A stretch of DNA of 11,825 bases from Actinomycetes bacterium. GTDB taxonomy: Bacteria; Actinomycetota; Acidimicrobiia; Acidimicrobiales; Palsa-688. Where the stretch lies: positions 1-11,825 of the forward strand of contig JAJZWW010000067.1 in the NCBI GenBank assembly GCA_021846485.1, read 5' to 3'. Both the position numbers and the translations under genes were made by a program. Position 1 is the stretch's first letter, and the number at the start of each line of letters is the position of its first letter. Under the pieces are notes generated by a model. It searched no databases and was not told where the DNA came from. It saw only the letters and a list, made by a program, of their open reading frames with translations. Below are positions 1-7,837 of this stretch, one piece after another.

Positions 1-1625
1 GGCTGGAACAGCAGCGGGAGGTCGACGGCGTCGCGCCAGGCCAGGGCGTCCATGCGGTTCACCGCCGCGGTGCGGGCCGTCCCGTCGGGGAGGTGGTCGA
101 CCCGGGCGACGAGGGCGTCCATGGCGGCGCTCGTGTAACCCGAGAGGTCTGCGCTCCCGCCCGCGTAGCGCGCCGCCAGGGAGGAGGGGAAAGCGCTGAC
201 CGTGCGCGCGACGAGCGCCAGGTCCCAGCCGCCCGAGCGCCGCGCCGGCCCGGCCGACCCGGCCGCGGCGTGCGTGCTCGACACGGCCACGCCGAGGGCG
301 CGGCACGCGGAGGTGATCGCGGTCACCTCGAGGCCGGTGAGCGCGGAGTGGGTGTCGACGACCAGCCTGGCGGTTACCGGCCTGCCGTCCGGGGCCAGGA
401 GGGTGGTCCCGACCCGCCGGTAGCCGTTGGCCGCCAACAGGGCCTCGGCCGCCACGAGGCCCCCGTGGCCGAGCTCGGAGGTGTCGTTGCGGTAGCCGGC
501 CTCACCCGGCAGGTAGGCGCGGTTGGTGACCGGGGCGGCGCCCACGTCGCCCTCGGTGCCGGCGAGCTGGGCGAGGGCGGAGCGGTCGACGGCGAGCATC
601 AGGGCCCGGCGCAGCGCGAGGGAGGCGAACGGCCCGGAGCGCTCGTTGGGCACCAGGTCGTCGTAGACCGCGGTCCCGCCGGTCGAGACGCTGAGCCCGG
701 GTGTCGCCCTCAGCGCCTTCGCCGCCCCAGGGGTGAACGCCAGGCGGGCGGCGTCGAGCTGTCCCTGCTGGAGGCTGACGCCTCCCGTTGCAGGGTCCGG
801 CACCTCCTCCACGGTGACCGTCGACAGCTCCGCTCCCCGGCCCCACCAAGCCGGGTTGCGGGCCAGGACGACGTCCACCCCGGGGGTCCAGGAGGCCACG
901 ACGAACGGCCCGGCCGACACCAGGTCGGAGACCGGGTTGGTGAAACCCCGGTCGAAACCGACCTTCCGGCCGACCTGGGCGGGCAGCAGCGGGGAGAACA
1001 GCGCCCGCCAGTCCGGGTAGGGCCTGGCGAAGCGGACCACCACGCTGCGAGGCCCGCTGGCGCCCCCGGCCACCGAGGCGATCCGGTCGTAGCCGGCGGT
1101 CGACGCCGGGGTGTAGGCCCGGCCGCCGGCTTCCCGGAAGCGTTGCTGGCCGGACTCGGCCTGCCAGGTGTAGGCGAAGTCGGCGGCGGTCACCGGGGTG
1201 CCGTCGGACCAGGTGGCCTCGGGGTCGATCGTGTAGTCGACGACCTGCGGGTCGGTGGAGACCTCGGTGGCGGAGACGAGCAGGGCGCGGTTGCGCACCG
1301 GGCGCAGGTCGGGGCCGACCACGAACGCCGAGGGCAGGACGGCGGAGGCCACGGTCTCGGTCACCGGGTTCCCGGCCCCACCCGCGGCGAGGGGGTTCCA
1401 GTTGCGCGGGTTGCCGGCCAGTCCCAGGGTGAGCGTCGCCCCGGTCACCGGCGGGCCGGACGAGGCGGCGGGAGCGGTGGTGGCGGCCGTGCCCGGCGCC
1501 GGTGAGCCCTGCCGGCGTCTCCCCGCCCCGCACCCCGCGAGCCCCAGGGCGACGACCGCGGCCGCGGTCCCGGCGGCGACCACCCTGACCAGCCGGCGCC
1601 CGAGGAGCTGTCGTGAGACCGGCAT
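1..1625 (-). CDS. Family-5 solute-binding lipoprotein of a peptide-type ABC importer, second copy (3' end cut by the window edge)
   Basis: This is a periplasmic-type, membrane-anchored substrate-binding protein (SBP_bac_5, DppA/OppA-like) that should deliver a peptide or similar solute to the permeases encoded just upstream. I translated it by hand from ATG at 1625; the frame stays open to base 1, giving 541 complete codons. The N-terminus has arginines at 5, 10, 11 and 14, a hydrophobic stretch at about 15-30 and a lipobox LAGC with the lipidated Cys at 32. A Pro/Ala/Thr-rich linker to about 60 follows. Family signatures are TWSDGTPVTAADF near 138-150 and GPFVVASWTPG, then LARNPAWWG, at 239-262. 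The last visible residues, LPLLFQ, match VPVLFQ in the other binding protein of this window, which lies about 36 residues before its end, so little is missing. No good Shine-Dalgarno precedes the ATG; an in-frame GTG at 1643 is an alternative. The substrate cannot be read from sequence. Confidence 0.9.
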   Translation of the reverse strand, partial: MPVSRQLLGRRLVRVVAAGTAAAVVALGLAGCGAGRRRQGSPAPGTAATTAPAASSGPPVTGATLTLGLAGNPRNWNPLAAGGAGNPVTETVASAVLPSAFVVGPDLRPVRNRALLVSATEVSTDPQVVDYTIDPEATWSDGTPVTAADFAYTWQAESGQQRFREAGGRAYTPASTAGYDRIASVAGGASGPRSVVVRFARPYPDWRALFSPLLPAQVGRKVGFDRGFTNPVSDLVSAGPFVVASWTPGVDVVLARNPAWWGRGAELSTVTVEEVPDPATGGVSLQQGQLDAARLAFTPGAAKALRATPGLSVSTGGTAVYDDLVPNERSGPFASLALRRALMLAVDRSALAQLAGTEGDVGAAPVTNRAYLPGEAGYRNDTSELGHGGLVAAEALLAANGYRRVGTTLLAPDGRPVTARLVVDTHSALTGLEVTAITSACRALGVAVSSTHAAAGSAGPARRSGGWDLALVARTVSAFPSSLAARYAGGSADLSGYTSAAMDALVARVDHLPDGTARTAAVNRMDALAWRDAVDLPLLFQ

Positions 1626-1650
1626 CCACCCGTTTGCTACCACACCGCCG

Positions 1651-1680
1651 CCCGGCCGGCCGGGCGCCCGCCGGGCGCCC
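1651..1680 (-). terminator. GC-rich stem-loop between the ATPase gene and the second binding protein
   Basis: The 65-base spacer holds GGGCGCCC (1662-1669), a 3-base loop GCC and GGGCGCCC again (1673-1680), an 8-bp perfect stem. It partly overlaps a self-complementary 14-mer CCCGGCCGGCCGGG at 1651-1664, so the two folds compete. No T-run follows on the transcribed strand. It may be an attenuator, a processing site or simply GC-rich spacer; a function is inference only. Confidence 0.4.
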
Positions 1681-1690
1681 ACGTCGGGTG

Positions 1691-3784
1691 TCAGCTGCTG
1701 CCGGCGTGCCCCGAGGCGCCCCGGCCGGCGGAGGCCACCTCGAGCGGCTCCTGCAGCGGGAAGTGGCAGGCGGCGACGTGGCCGGCACCGAAGGCGGCGA
1801 GCTGCGGCTCCTCGTCGGCGCAGCGCTGCTCCGCCCGGGGGCAGCGGGTGCGGAACCGGCACCCCGAGGGGGGGTTGATCGGGCTCGGCAGCTCCCCCCG
1901 GATGCCGACCTCGGTCTTGGCCCGCTCCTTGCCCGGGTCGGGCAGCGGGATCGTGTCGATCAGCGCGGCGGTGTAGGGGTGGGCGGCGCGGTGGTAGATG
2001 TCGTCCCCGCTGCCCTCCTCGACGAGCTTGCCGAGGTACATGACCCCGATGCGGTCCGAGAGGTACTTGACGACCGCGAGGTCGTGCGAGATGACCACGT
2101 AGCTCTGGCCGTGCGCACGCTGCAGCCGGCGCATCAAGTTGAGCACCTGGGAGCGGATCGACACGTCGAGGGCGCTCACCGGCTCGTCGGCGACCACTAC
2201 CTTCGGCTCGAGGGTGAGGGCCCGGGCGAGGCCGATCCGCTGGCGCTGGCCGCCGGAGAACTCGTGGGGGTAGCGCTCGGTCGCGTTGGCCGGCAGGCCC
2301 ACCTCCCGGAGCATGTCGGCGATGATCCGGTCCTGCTCCTGGCGGGTGCCGACCCCCTGGATGGCCAGCGGCTCGCGCAGGATGGACCCGACCCTCATGC
2401 GGGGGTCGAGGGAGGAGTAGGGGTCCTGGAACATCATCTGCAGGTCGCGGCGCGCCTTGCGCAGCTCCCGGCCCCGGGCGGCGAAGACGTCCCGACCGAG
2501 GAGGCGGACCTTGCCGGCGCTGGGCGTCTCCAAGCCGACGATCACCTTGCCGAGGGTGGTCTTGCCGCAGCCCGACTCGCCCACCAGCCCGTAGATCTCT
2601 CCCCGGCCGACCCGCACCGACACGCCCGAGACCGCCTTCACCGCGCCGACCTTGCGCTGGAGGATCGCGCCGGCGGTGACCGGGAACTCCTTGACCACGT
2701 GGTCGACCTCGAGGAGCGCGTCGCCCTGCCCGGGGCCCTCCGACCCGCCCTGGTCCTCGCCGGCCTCGAGCACCACCGGCCCGGCGACCGGGTGCCAGCA
2801 CGCGAAGGCGTGGCCCGGGGCCGACCCGCCGGCGCCGTTGCGGGTGAAGTCCGGCCCACCCTCCACCAGGGTCGGCTCCTCGGCCTGGCACTTCTCGTCG
2901 GCGTAGGGGCAACGGGGGGCGTACCGGCAGCCCGGGGGAGGGCTGGTCAGGTCGGGCGGGGCCCCGGGGATGCTGTAGAGCCGGCGACGGTTGTCCTGGT
3001 CCAGCCGGGGGATCGACGCGAGGAGCCCCTGGGTGTAGGGGTGGTGCATCGAGTGGAACAGCTCGTCGGTGGCCGCGGTCTCGACTACCCGCCCGGCGTA
3101 CATGACGTTGACCCGGTCGGCCCGCCCGGCGACGACCCCCATGTCGTGGGTGACGAGCAGGACCGACATGCCGAGCTGGGTCTTCAGGTCGTCGAGCAGG
3201 GCGAGGATCTGGGCCTGGATGGTGACGTCGAGGGCGGTGGTCGGCTCGTCGGCGATGAGCACCTTCGGGTCGCACGACAAGGCGATGGCGATCATCACCC
3301 GCTGGCGCAGGCCCCCTGACAGCTGGTGGGGGTAGTCCCCCAGGCGCTCCTTCGGTCGGGGGATCCCGACCAGGGTGAGCACCTCGACGGCTCGGTCGTG
3401 GGCCTCCTTCCTGCCCGCCCCGCGGTGGAGCATGACCGGCTCGGCCACCTGGTCACCGACCGTCTTGGTCGGGTTGAGCGAGCTGGCCGAGTCCTGGAAG
3501 ATCATCGCGACGTCGTTGCCCCGGATGGAGCGCAGCTCCGCGCCGGGCATGCCGACCAGCTCCCGGCCCTCCAACTTGATCGACCCGCCGACCACGTGGC
3601 CGCCGTTGGGGAGCAGCCCCATGATCGACAGCCCGGTCATCGACTTTCCGCAGCCGGACTCGCCGACCAGCCCGAGGGTCTCGCCCGCGTCCAGGTGGAA
3701 GCTGACGTCGCCGACCGCCTGGACCACGGTCTTGGTGAGCTGGATGTGGGTGGAGAGGTGCGAGACCTCGAGCACGGGGGGCAC
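1691..3784 (-). CDS. Dpp/Opp-type ABC importer ATPase with two fused nucleotide-binding domains (DppD-DppF fusion)
   Basis: This cytoplasmic protein hydrolyses ATP to drive peptide-type import and combines in about 697 residues what is usually two proteins. Domain 1 has Walker A GESGCGKS (41-48), Q-loop Gln97, signature LSGGLRQR (155-162), Walker B ending DE at 179-180 and His213. Domain 2 has Walker A GESGCGKT (402-409), Gln453, signature FSGGQRQR (509-516), DE at 533-534 and His567. Both sites therefore look catalytically intact. Each domain ends with an oligopeptide-transporter C-terminal region containing an HPYT motif (248 and 602) and four cysteines: 286, 292, 299, 329 and 642, 648, 655, 673. 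A Gly/Glu/Asp-rich linker at about 335-357 joins the halves. The chosen GTG has GGAGG only 4 bases upstream; GTG at 3775 (spacing 13) is an alternative. It lies 23 bases after permease C. Fused two-ATPase proteins of this family are known elsewhere (GsiA, YejF). Confidence 0.95.
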   Translation of the reverse strand: MPPVLEVSHLSTHIQLTKTVVQAVGDVSFHLDAGETLGLVGESGCGKSMTGLSIMGLLPNGGHVVGGSIKLEGRELVGMPGAELRSIRGNDVAMIFQDSASSLNPTKTVGDQVAEPVMLHRGAGRKEAHDRAVEVLTLVGIPRPKERLGDYPHQLSGGLRQRVMIAIALSCDPKVLIADEPTTALDVTIQAQILALLDDLKTQLGMSVLLVTHDMGVVAGRADRVNVMYAGRVVETAATDELFHSMHHPYTQGLLASIPRLDQDNRRRLYSIPGAPPDLTSPPPGCRYAPRCPYADEKCQAEEPTLVEGGPDFTRNGAGGSAPGHAFACWHPVAGPVVLEAGEDQGGSEGPGQGDALLEVDHVVKEFPVTAGAILQRKVGAVKAVSGVSVRVGRGEIYGLVGESGCGKTTLGKVIVGLETPSAGKVRLLGRDVFAARGRELRKARRDLQMMFQDPYSSLDPRMRVGSILREPLAIQGVGTRQEQDRIIADMLREVGLPANATERYPHEFSGGQRQRIGLARALTLEPKVVVADEPVSALDVSIRSQVLNLMRRLQRAHGQSYVVISHDLAVVKYLSDRIGVMYLGKLVEEGSGDDIYHRAAHPYTAALIDTIPLPDPGKERAKTEVGIRGELPSPINPPSGCRFRTRCPRAEQRCADEEPQLAAFGAGHVAACHFPLQEPLEVASAGRGASGHAGSS

Positions 3785-3807
3785 GGGACCTCCGGGGGTT
3801 GGGGGGC

Positions 3808-4800
3808 TCAGCGCCGCCGGAGACGCACGTCCATCGCGTCCCGGAGCGCGTCGCCGATGAAGTTGATCGCCATGACCACGATGACCAGCGCCGCGCCGAC
3901 CGGGTAGACCTGCCACCAGTAGCCGTTTTGCAGGGCGGTCTCGGCACCCGAGAGCATGTCTCCCCAGTCGATGTGGGGGTACTGGAGCCCGAAGCCGAGG
4001 AAGCCGAGGAAGGCCAGGGCGAGGATCGCGTCGGCGACCTGGAAGGTGACGTTGACGATGACCACCGAGAGGGCGTTGGGGATCAGGTGCCGGAAGGCCA
4101 CCCTCGCCCGGCTGGCGCCCATCACGTTGGCCGCGGACACGAAGTCGCGCACCCGCAGGGTGAGCACCTCCCCACGCACCAGCCTGGAGGGGACCAGCCA
4201 GGAGAACACGCCGAGCACGATCGACATGTCGACGATCGACGCCCCGTACTTCTGCGCGAGGATGAGCACGACGAACAGGAACGGGATCGACAGCAGCACG
4301 TCGACGAAGCGCATCATGATCCCGTCGACGATCCCCCCGGCGAGGCCGGCCATGGCGCCCCAGATGGTGCCGATCACCGTGGCGATCACCGCGGCGAAGA
4401 AGCCCACCTCGAGCGACGCCTGCCCCCCGTGCATGATCTGGGCGAGCACGTCGAAGCCGTTGGGGTCGGTGCCGAGCGGGTGGCCCGCACCCGGCGCCTG
4501 GTTGGCGAAGATCGGGTTCGCGACCAGGTAGTTGCCGTGGTAGAAGAGGGGGCCGACGAAGCAGAACAAGACCATGAGGACCACGACCACCACGCCGACG
4601 ACGGCCAGGCGGTTTTCCAAGAACGACCGGAGGGCGAGCCTCCAGCCGCTCGCGAGGACCTGGACCTCGCCGCCCTCGGCCACGGCCCCCGCCCCGCTGG
4701 CCGCGCCGCCGTTGGGGGCGAGGGCGGTCTGCACCAGGGCGAAGTCGCCCTCGGGACGATCCTCGACGTCGGGTCGAACCTGGTGCTCGGGAATGGTCAC
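3808..4800 (-). CDS. Dpp/Opp-type ABC importer permease, DppC-like
   Basis: This inner-membrane subunit forms the translocation path together with the DppB-like partner. The 330-residue protein starts with a hydrophilic N-terminal region of about 50 residues (Pro/Glu/Gly/Ala-rich). A first membrane helix follows at about 66-88, then the core permease domain with helices near 130-152, 162-182, 190-204, 228-262 and 298-318. The sequence VDGIMMRFVDVLLSIPFLF (158-176) is typical of the DppC family. The coupling loop that contacts the ATPase is visible around 218-240 (DFVSAANVMGASRARVAFRH). The GTG start overlaps the stop of the upstream permease in a GTGA, which implies translational coupling, and a weak GAGGAT lies just upstream. 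Its own stop is 23 bases before the ATPase gene. Substrate specificity is not determined by this subunit. Confidence 0.95.
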   Translation of the reverse strand: MTIPEHQVRPDVEDRPEGDFALVQTALAPNGGAASGAGAVAEGGEVQVLASGWRLALRSFLENRLAVVGVVVVVLMVLFCFVGPLFYHGNYLVANPIFANQAPGAGHPLGTDPNGFDVLAQIMHGGQASLEVGFFAAVIATVIGTIWGAMAGLAGGIVDGIMMRFVDVLLSIPFLFVVLILAQKYGASIVDMSIVLGVFSWLVPSRLVRGEVLTLRVRDFVSAANVMGASRARVAFRHLIPNALSVVIVNVTFQVADAILALAFLGFLGFGLQYPHIDWGDMLSGAETALQNGYWWQVYPVGAALVIVVMAINFIGDALRDAMDVRLRRR

Positions 4801-5741
4801 AGTCGGATCCTCGGGTCGGCGACGGTGAGCGCGACGTCCGCTAGGAGGTTCCCGACGACGGTCGCCATCGCCCCGATGAGGGTCAGGGCGAGCAGCACCG
4901 GGTAGTCGTAGTTCTGCAGGGCGGTGATGAACAGCAGGCCGAGGCCGGGATAGTTGAACAGGGTCTCGACGATGATGTTGCCGGCGAGCAGCGCGGGGAT
5001 CGACAGGCCGATGAGCGTCACCATCGGCAGGATCGAGTTGCGCAGCAGGTGCCGGAGGTAGACGGTGCGCTCCGGGAGGCCCTTGGCCCGGGCCAGGCGG
5101 ATGTAGTCCTGGGCCAGGTTGTCGAGCGCCGCGGAGCGCATGTAGCGGGAGTAGGCTGCCATGCTCACCGCCGCCAGGGTGATGATCGGCAGCGCCATGG
5201 CGCGGATGTTGCCGATCACCTGCAGGATGCCGGTCTGCTGGGCCGCCTCGACCGGGAACCAGTGGAGGCTCAGGGCGAACGCCTGGATGAGCAGCAGGCC
5301 GAGGAAGAACGACGGCATCGAGTACAAGGTGAACGCCGCGCCGGTCAGCACGTAGTCCGACGGCTTGTTGCGCCGGATCGCCTGCCAGATGCCCACCGGC
5401 ATCGCCACGACGATGGCGAGGGTGAGGCTGGCCCCCGACAGGTACGCGCTGCGCCCGACGTTCTCGGCGAGCAGCGCGGCGACAGTCTGGTCCTCCTTGT
5501 AGGAGTAACCGAAGTTGCCGTGCAGCAGCTTCCAGAAGTAGGCGGCGAACTGCACGACGATGGGCCGGTCGTAGCCGTGGGTCTTGTTCCACGACCTCAC
5601 CGCCTTCTGCGACGCGTGCAGGCCGAGCACCGCCCGCCCGGGGGACGGCGAGATGATGTGCAACAACAGGTAGGTCACGATCGTGACGCCGATGGTGACC
5701 AGGATGGCGCTGACGATGCGCTTGAGTATGTAGGCGGTCAC
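4797..5741 (-). CDS. Dpp/Opp-type ABC importer permease, DppB-like
   Basis: This inner-membrane permease is the partner of the DppC-like subunit. The 314-residue protein begins TAYILKRIVSAILVTIGVT, the usual DppB start, with helix 1 at about 8-32. The external segment GLHASQKAVRSWNKTHGYDRPI (40-61) and the GNFGYSY motif (75-81) are typical of the family. Further helices lie near 98-118, 132-157, 181-199, 232-258 and 281-303. The EAA-type coupling loop runs through DYIRLARAKGLPERTVYLRH (212-231). I chose GTG at 5741 because a strong purine-rich ribosome-binding site lies 6 bases upstream and the family N-terminus begins there; a start at 5783 would begin inside the upstream hairpin. The gene follows the first binding protein by 92 bases that contain two strong hairpins. 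Confidence 0.95.
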   Translation of the reverse strand: MTAYILKRIVSAILVTIGVTIVTYLLLHIISPSPGRAVLGLHASQKAVRSWNKTHGYDRPIVVQFAAYFWKLLHGNFGYSYKEDQTVAALLAENVGRSAYLSGASLTLAIVVAMPVGIWQAIRRNKPSDYVLTGAAFTLYSMPSFFLGLLLIQAFALSLHWFPVEAAQQTGILQVIGNIRAMALPIITLAAVSMAAYSRYMRSAALDNLAQDYIRLARAKGLPERTVYLRHLLRNSILPMVTLIGLSIPALLAGNIIVETLFNYPGLGLLFITALQNYDYPVLLALTLIGAMATVVGNLLADVALTVADPRIRL

Positions 5742-5747
5742 GTCCGA

Positions 5748-5759
5748 CCCCTCCTCCTC
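5748..5759 (-). promoter_or_regulatory. Ribosome-binding site of the DppB-like permease
   Basis: On the minus strand this reads GAGGAGGAGGGG, ending 6 bases before GTG at 5741. It decides the start of the permease in favour of this GTG over the upstream in-frame codon at 5783. It lies just 3' of the twin hairpins in the transcript, so it stays free when they fold. Confidence 0.75.
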
Positions 5760-5767
5760 GGGCGGGT

Positions 5768-5800
5768 GGCCCCGGCCGGCCACCTGGGCCGGCCGGGGCC
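5768..5800 (-). terminator. Perfect 14-bp hairpin between binding protein and permease (second of a pair)
   Basis: GGCCCCGGCCGGCC (5768-5781) pairs without mismatch with GGCCGGCCGGGGCC (5787-5800) around a 5-base loop, and the stem is all G/C. In the transcript it comes directly after the hairpin at 5801-5824. No T-run follows, so it is not a canonical intrinsic terminator; GC-rich bacteria often use hairpins without a U-tail. A likely role is partial termination or protection of the upstream binding-protein mRNA from 3' decay. Confidence 0.7.
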
Positions 5801-5824
5801 CGGCGGGTGCCCGGGCACCCGCCG
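5801..5824 (-). terminator. Perfect 24-base palindrome just after the first binding-protein gene (first of a pair)
   Basis: CGGCGGGTGC (5801-5810) pairs with GCACCCGCCG (5815-5824) around CCGG; the whole 24 bases are self-complementary. It begins 9 bases after the stop codon of the binding protein and directly abuts the hairpin at 5768-5800. In the transcript the two would stack in tandem. Being a full palindrome it could also bind a dimeric protein, but its position right after a stop codon favours an RNA role. Confidence 0.7.
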
Positions 5825-5833
5825 CCTATCCGC

Positions 5834-7792
5834 CTACTTGGTCAGGTACCAGAACTGGGGCTCCCAGGTGTACTGGGTCTGGGCCAGCATCGAGTTGGCC
5901 GTGCCGCTCACGCCCTTCTTGACCGCGATGATCAGGTCGGGGTTGGGCTGGAACAGCACGGGGACGTTCCCGGTCAGGAAGGAGGCCTCCTTGGTCACCG
6001 CGGAGGCGCTGGAGCCGTACACCGAGTTGTGGATCAGGGTGTCGGCCTTGGAGCTGTTGTAGCCGCCCTCGTTGAAGCTCCCCCCGGTGTTGAACAACGA
6101 TTCCGTCGTCGGGTACAGGCTGTTGGTGAAGCCACCGAAGTCGACCACCGCCCAGGTGTTCTTCGTCGACGGCGAGCTCGGGTCGGAGTCCTTGCCGATC
6201 AGGTAGTTGAAGGTGTGCTGCTGGAGCGTCACCTCGATCCCGAGCTGCTTGGCGGCCGACGCGAACGCGGTGGACATCTGGCCGAGCAGTGGCGGGCTGT
6301 TGCCGTACTGCCAGTTGAACGCCAGCTTGGTCCCCGCCGGGATCGACCCGTTGGGGGCGCACTTGCTCGCGTTGGCGCAGACGGTCTGGCCACCCGGCAC
6401 CACCTTCCAGCCGTGGGAGGTGAGCAGCGCCTTGGCCGCCGACAGGCTGTAGGGGTACGGGGCGCTGGTCGCGTTGCCCGGCGCGTAGGGGTTCTTCGGG
6501 ATCGCCGGCACCGGCCCGTAGGAGGGGTCACCGGCCCCGTGCAGCAGCCCGGTGATGATCCCCTTCTGGTCGACCAGGTGGGCCAGCGCCTGGCGGATGT
6601 AGAGCTGACCGATGATGTTGTTGAAGTCACCGGTCTTGTCGGCGAAGTTGAACATCGCGCCCTGCCACCCGTAGTCGGGGTAGCCGAAGACGTTGTAGCT
6701 GCTCTTGATCCGCCCGACGCTCGGCAGGTCGGAGTAGTCGACGCCGCCGATGTCGAGCGCGCCGGACTCCAAGTTGTTGAACTCGGCCTGGGTGGAGGTG
6801 TAGACGAGCGCCTTCAGGGTGATCCGGGCCTTCTGCGGGCCGGAGTAGTCCGGGTTGGGCACCATCGTGTAGGCACCGGTGGTGGGGTTGAACGCCGAGG
6901 GCTCCATCGGCCCGTCGGCGATCTTCCACAGCGGGTTGGTGCCGAAGGTCGCCAGGTCCGACGCCTGCTTGTTGAGGTAGTTGTAGATCGCCTTGGCATT
7001 GGCCGGGTTGGCGAAGTTCACCGGCTTGCCGCCGGTCTTGGTGATCGCCCACTGCGGCGGGAAGGCGTAGGCCAAGCCGAGCTGGTCCTCGGTGAAGTAG
7101 GCCGGGTTGTACTTCTTGGTCAGCTGCAGGGTGAGGGTCTGGCCCTTCGCGGTGGCGCTGGCCACGTTGTCGGGGAAGAACCCGGGGGTGTAGTTGCCGA
7201 AGTTGGCCGCGCTCTCCTTCACCGCGGCCTTCAGGATGTCGATGAACTCGACGACGTCGTTGGCGGTGACGGTCTGGCCGTTGGACCACTTCCAGGGCTT
7301 GATCTGGACGGTGACGGTCTTGCCGCCGTTGCTGTAGGTGGGCAGGTCGGCCAGGCTCAGTGGCTGGTCGATGGCCACCTTGGCGCCGGTCGGCGACCAG
7401 TACAGCGGCTGGTTCATCAGGTCGATGAAGTCGTAGGCCGTGTACACGCTGGCGTCGGCCGCGGGGACGATCGGCATCGCGTAGTTGGGCGTCGAGCCCT
7501 TCAGGGTGCCGATGGTGATCGTGCCGCCGCTCTTGGGGGTGCCGGTGGGAGGCAGGGACCCGTACAGGCCGGCCACCGAGGCCGAGCTGGGCTTGACCGA
7601 GCTGGAGCTCGGGGTGGTGGTGGTGCTGGCCTTGCTCGAGCTGGGGTGGGTGCTGGCGCTCGAGCCGCAGGCGCTCAGCGCCAGGGCGAGAGCGCCGAGC
7701 GTCGCGCCGGCGGTCAGCCACCGGGACCGCCGTCGGATCCTTCTTGGTGCTCCCCTGCTTTCAGGCACTGGGTGCCCGGTGATGCTATCCAC
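5834..7792 (-). CDS. Family-5 solute-binding lipoprotein of a peptide-type ABC importer, first copy
   Basis: This lipid-anchored extracytoplasmic receptor (SBP_bac_5, DppA/OppA-like) heads the importer operon and should supply substrate to the permeases downstream. From GTG at 7792 it is 652 residues, somewhat longer than most of the family. The N-terminus has an Arg-rich region (RRIRRRSR, 17-24), a hydrophobic stretch (about 26-39) and lipobox LSAC with the lipidated Cys at 42. A Ser/Thr/Pro-rich low-complexity tether runs to about residue 86. The folded domain begins with SGGTITIG and carries the family motif KWSNGQTVTANDVVEF. Cys472 and Cys478 are close enough to form a disulfide. The start was chosen because AAGGAGGG lies 9 bases upstream; an earlier in-frame start at 7879 has no such support and would add a long Arg-rich leader. 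Compared with its neighbours it is rich in Ser, Thr, Asn, Tyr and Lys rather than Arg and Ala, as suits an exported, abundant protein. Peptides are the family's common ligand; the actual ligand is unknown. Confidence 0.95.
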   Translation of the reverse strand: MDSITGHPVPESRGAPRRIRRRSRWLTAGATLGALALALSACGSSASTHPSSSKASTTTTPSSSSVKPSSASVAGLYGSLPPTGTPKSGGTITIGTLKGSTPNYAMPIVPAADASVYTAYDFIDLMNQPLYWSPTGAKVAIDQPLSLADLPTYSNGGKTVTVQIKPWKWSNGQTVTANDVVEFIDILKAAVKESAANFGNYTPGFFPDNVASATAKGQTLTLQLTKKYNPAYFTEDQLGLAYAFPPQWAITKTGGKPVNFANPANAKAIYNYLNKQASDLATFGTNPLWKIADGPMEPSAFNPTTGAYTMVPNPDYSGPQKARITLKALVYTSTQAEFNNLESGALDIGGVDYSDLPSVGRIKSSYNVFGYPDYGWQGAMFNFADKTGDFNNIIGQLYIRQALAHLVDQKGIITGLLHGAGDPSYGPVPAIPKNPYAPGNATSAPYPYSLSAAKALLTSHGWKVVPGGQTVCANASKCAPNGSIPAGTKLAFNWQYGNSPPLLGQMSTAFASAAKQLGIEVTLQQHTFNYLIGKDSDPSSPSTKNTWAVVDFGGFTNSLYPTTESLFNTGGSFNEGGYNSSKADTLIHNSVYGSSASAVTKEASFLTGNVPVLFQPNPDLIIAVKKGVSGTANSMLAQTQYTWEPQFWYLTK

Positions 7793-7801
7793 GAGTCGAG
7801 A

Positions 7802-7809
7802 CCCTCCTT
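7802..7809 (-). promoter_or_regulatory. Ribosome-binding site of the first binding protein
   Basis: Minus strand AAGGAGGG, a near-perfect match to the 16S rRNA tail, 9 bases before GTG at 7792. It fixes the start of the binding protein and is one of the best ribosome-binding sites in the window, fitting high expression. Confidence 0.8.
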
Positions 7810-7815
7810 GTCTCC

Positions 7816-7837
7816 CAACCGGCCGGCGGCGCGGTTG
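7816..7837 (-). promoter_or_regulatory. Possible leader hairpin just upstream of the first binding protein's ribosome-binding site
   Basis: CAACCG (7816-7821) and CGGTTG (7832-7837) are perfect inverted repeats with a GC-rich interior that can add about 3 bp with a bulge. In the transcript the stem ends 6 bases before the ribosome-binding site. It lies in the 126-base spacer after secG, where I found no convincing -35/-10 pair. It could be a 5' leader element or the end of the secG transcript; chance is also possible. Confidence 0.3.

Noticed and set aside
502..1788. A 428-codon minus-strand frame in the second binding-protein region
   Set aside because: Its product is Arg/Pro/Gly-rich without motifs and crosses the end of the ATPase gene. 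The correct frame is the one from ATG 1625, which gives a lipobox and binding-protein motifs.
93..3319. Long plus-strand frames (93-1505 and 1613-3319) opposite the second binding protein and the ATPase gene
   Set aside because: Arg/Gly/Asp/His-rich translations without motifs, fully explained as antisense frames of the minus-strand genes.
3799..4905. A plus-strand frame rich in Asp, Glu and His that resembles a metal-binding protein
   Set aside because: The acidic and His-rich content is the antisense reading of Val/Leu/Ile-rich membrane helices in the DppC-like permease.
7613..7640. Repetitive tract in the first binding-protein gene as a possible microsatellite or recombination repeat
   Set aside because: It encodes the Ser/Thr-rich tether after the lipobox, and the codon repetition follows from that composition. 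The units are not regular.
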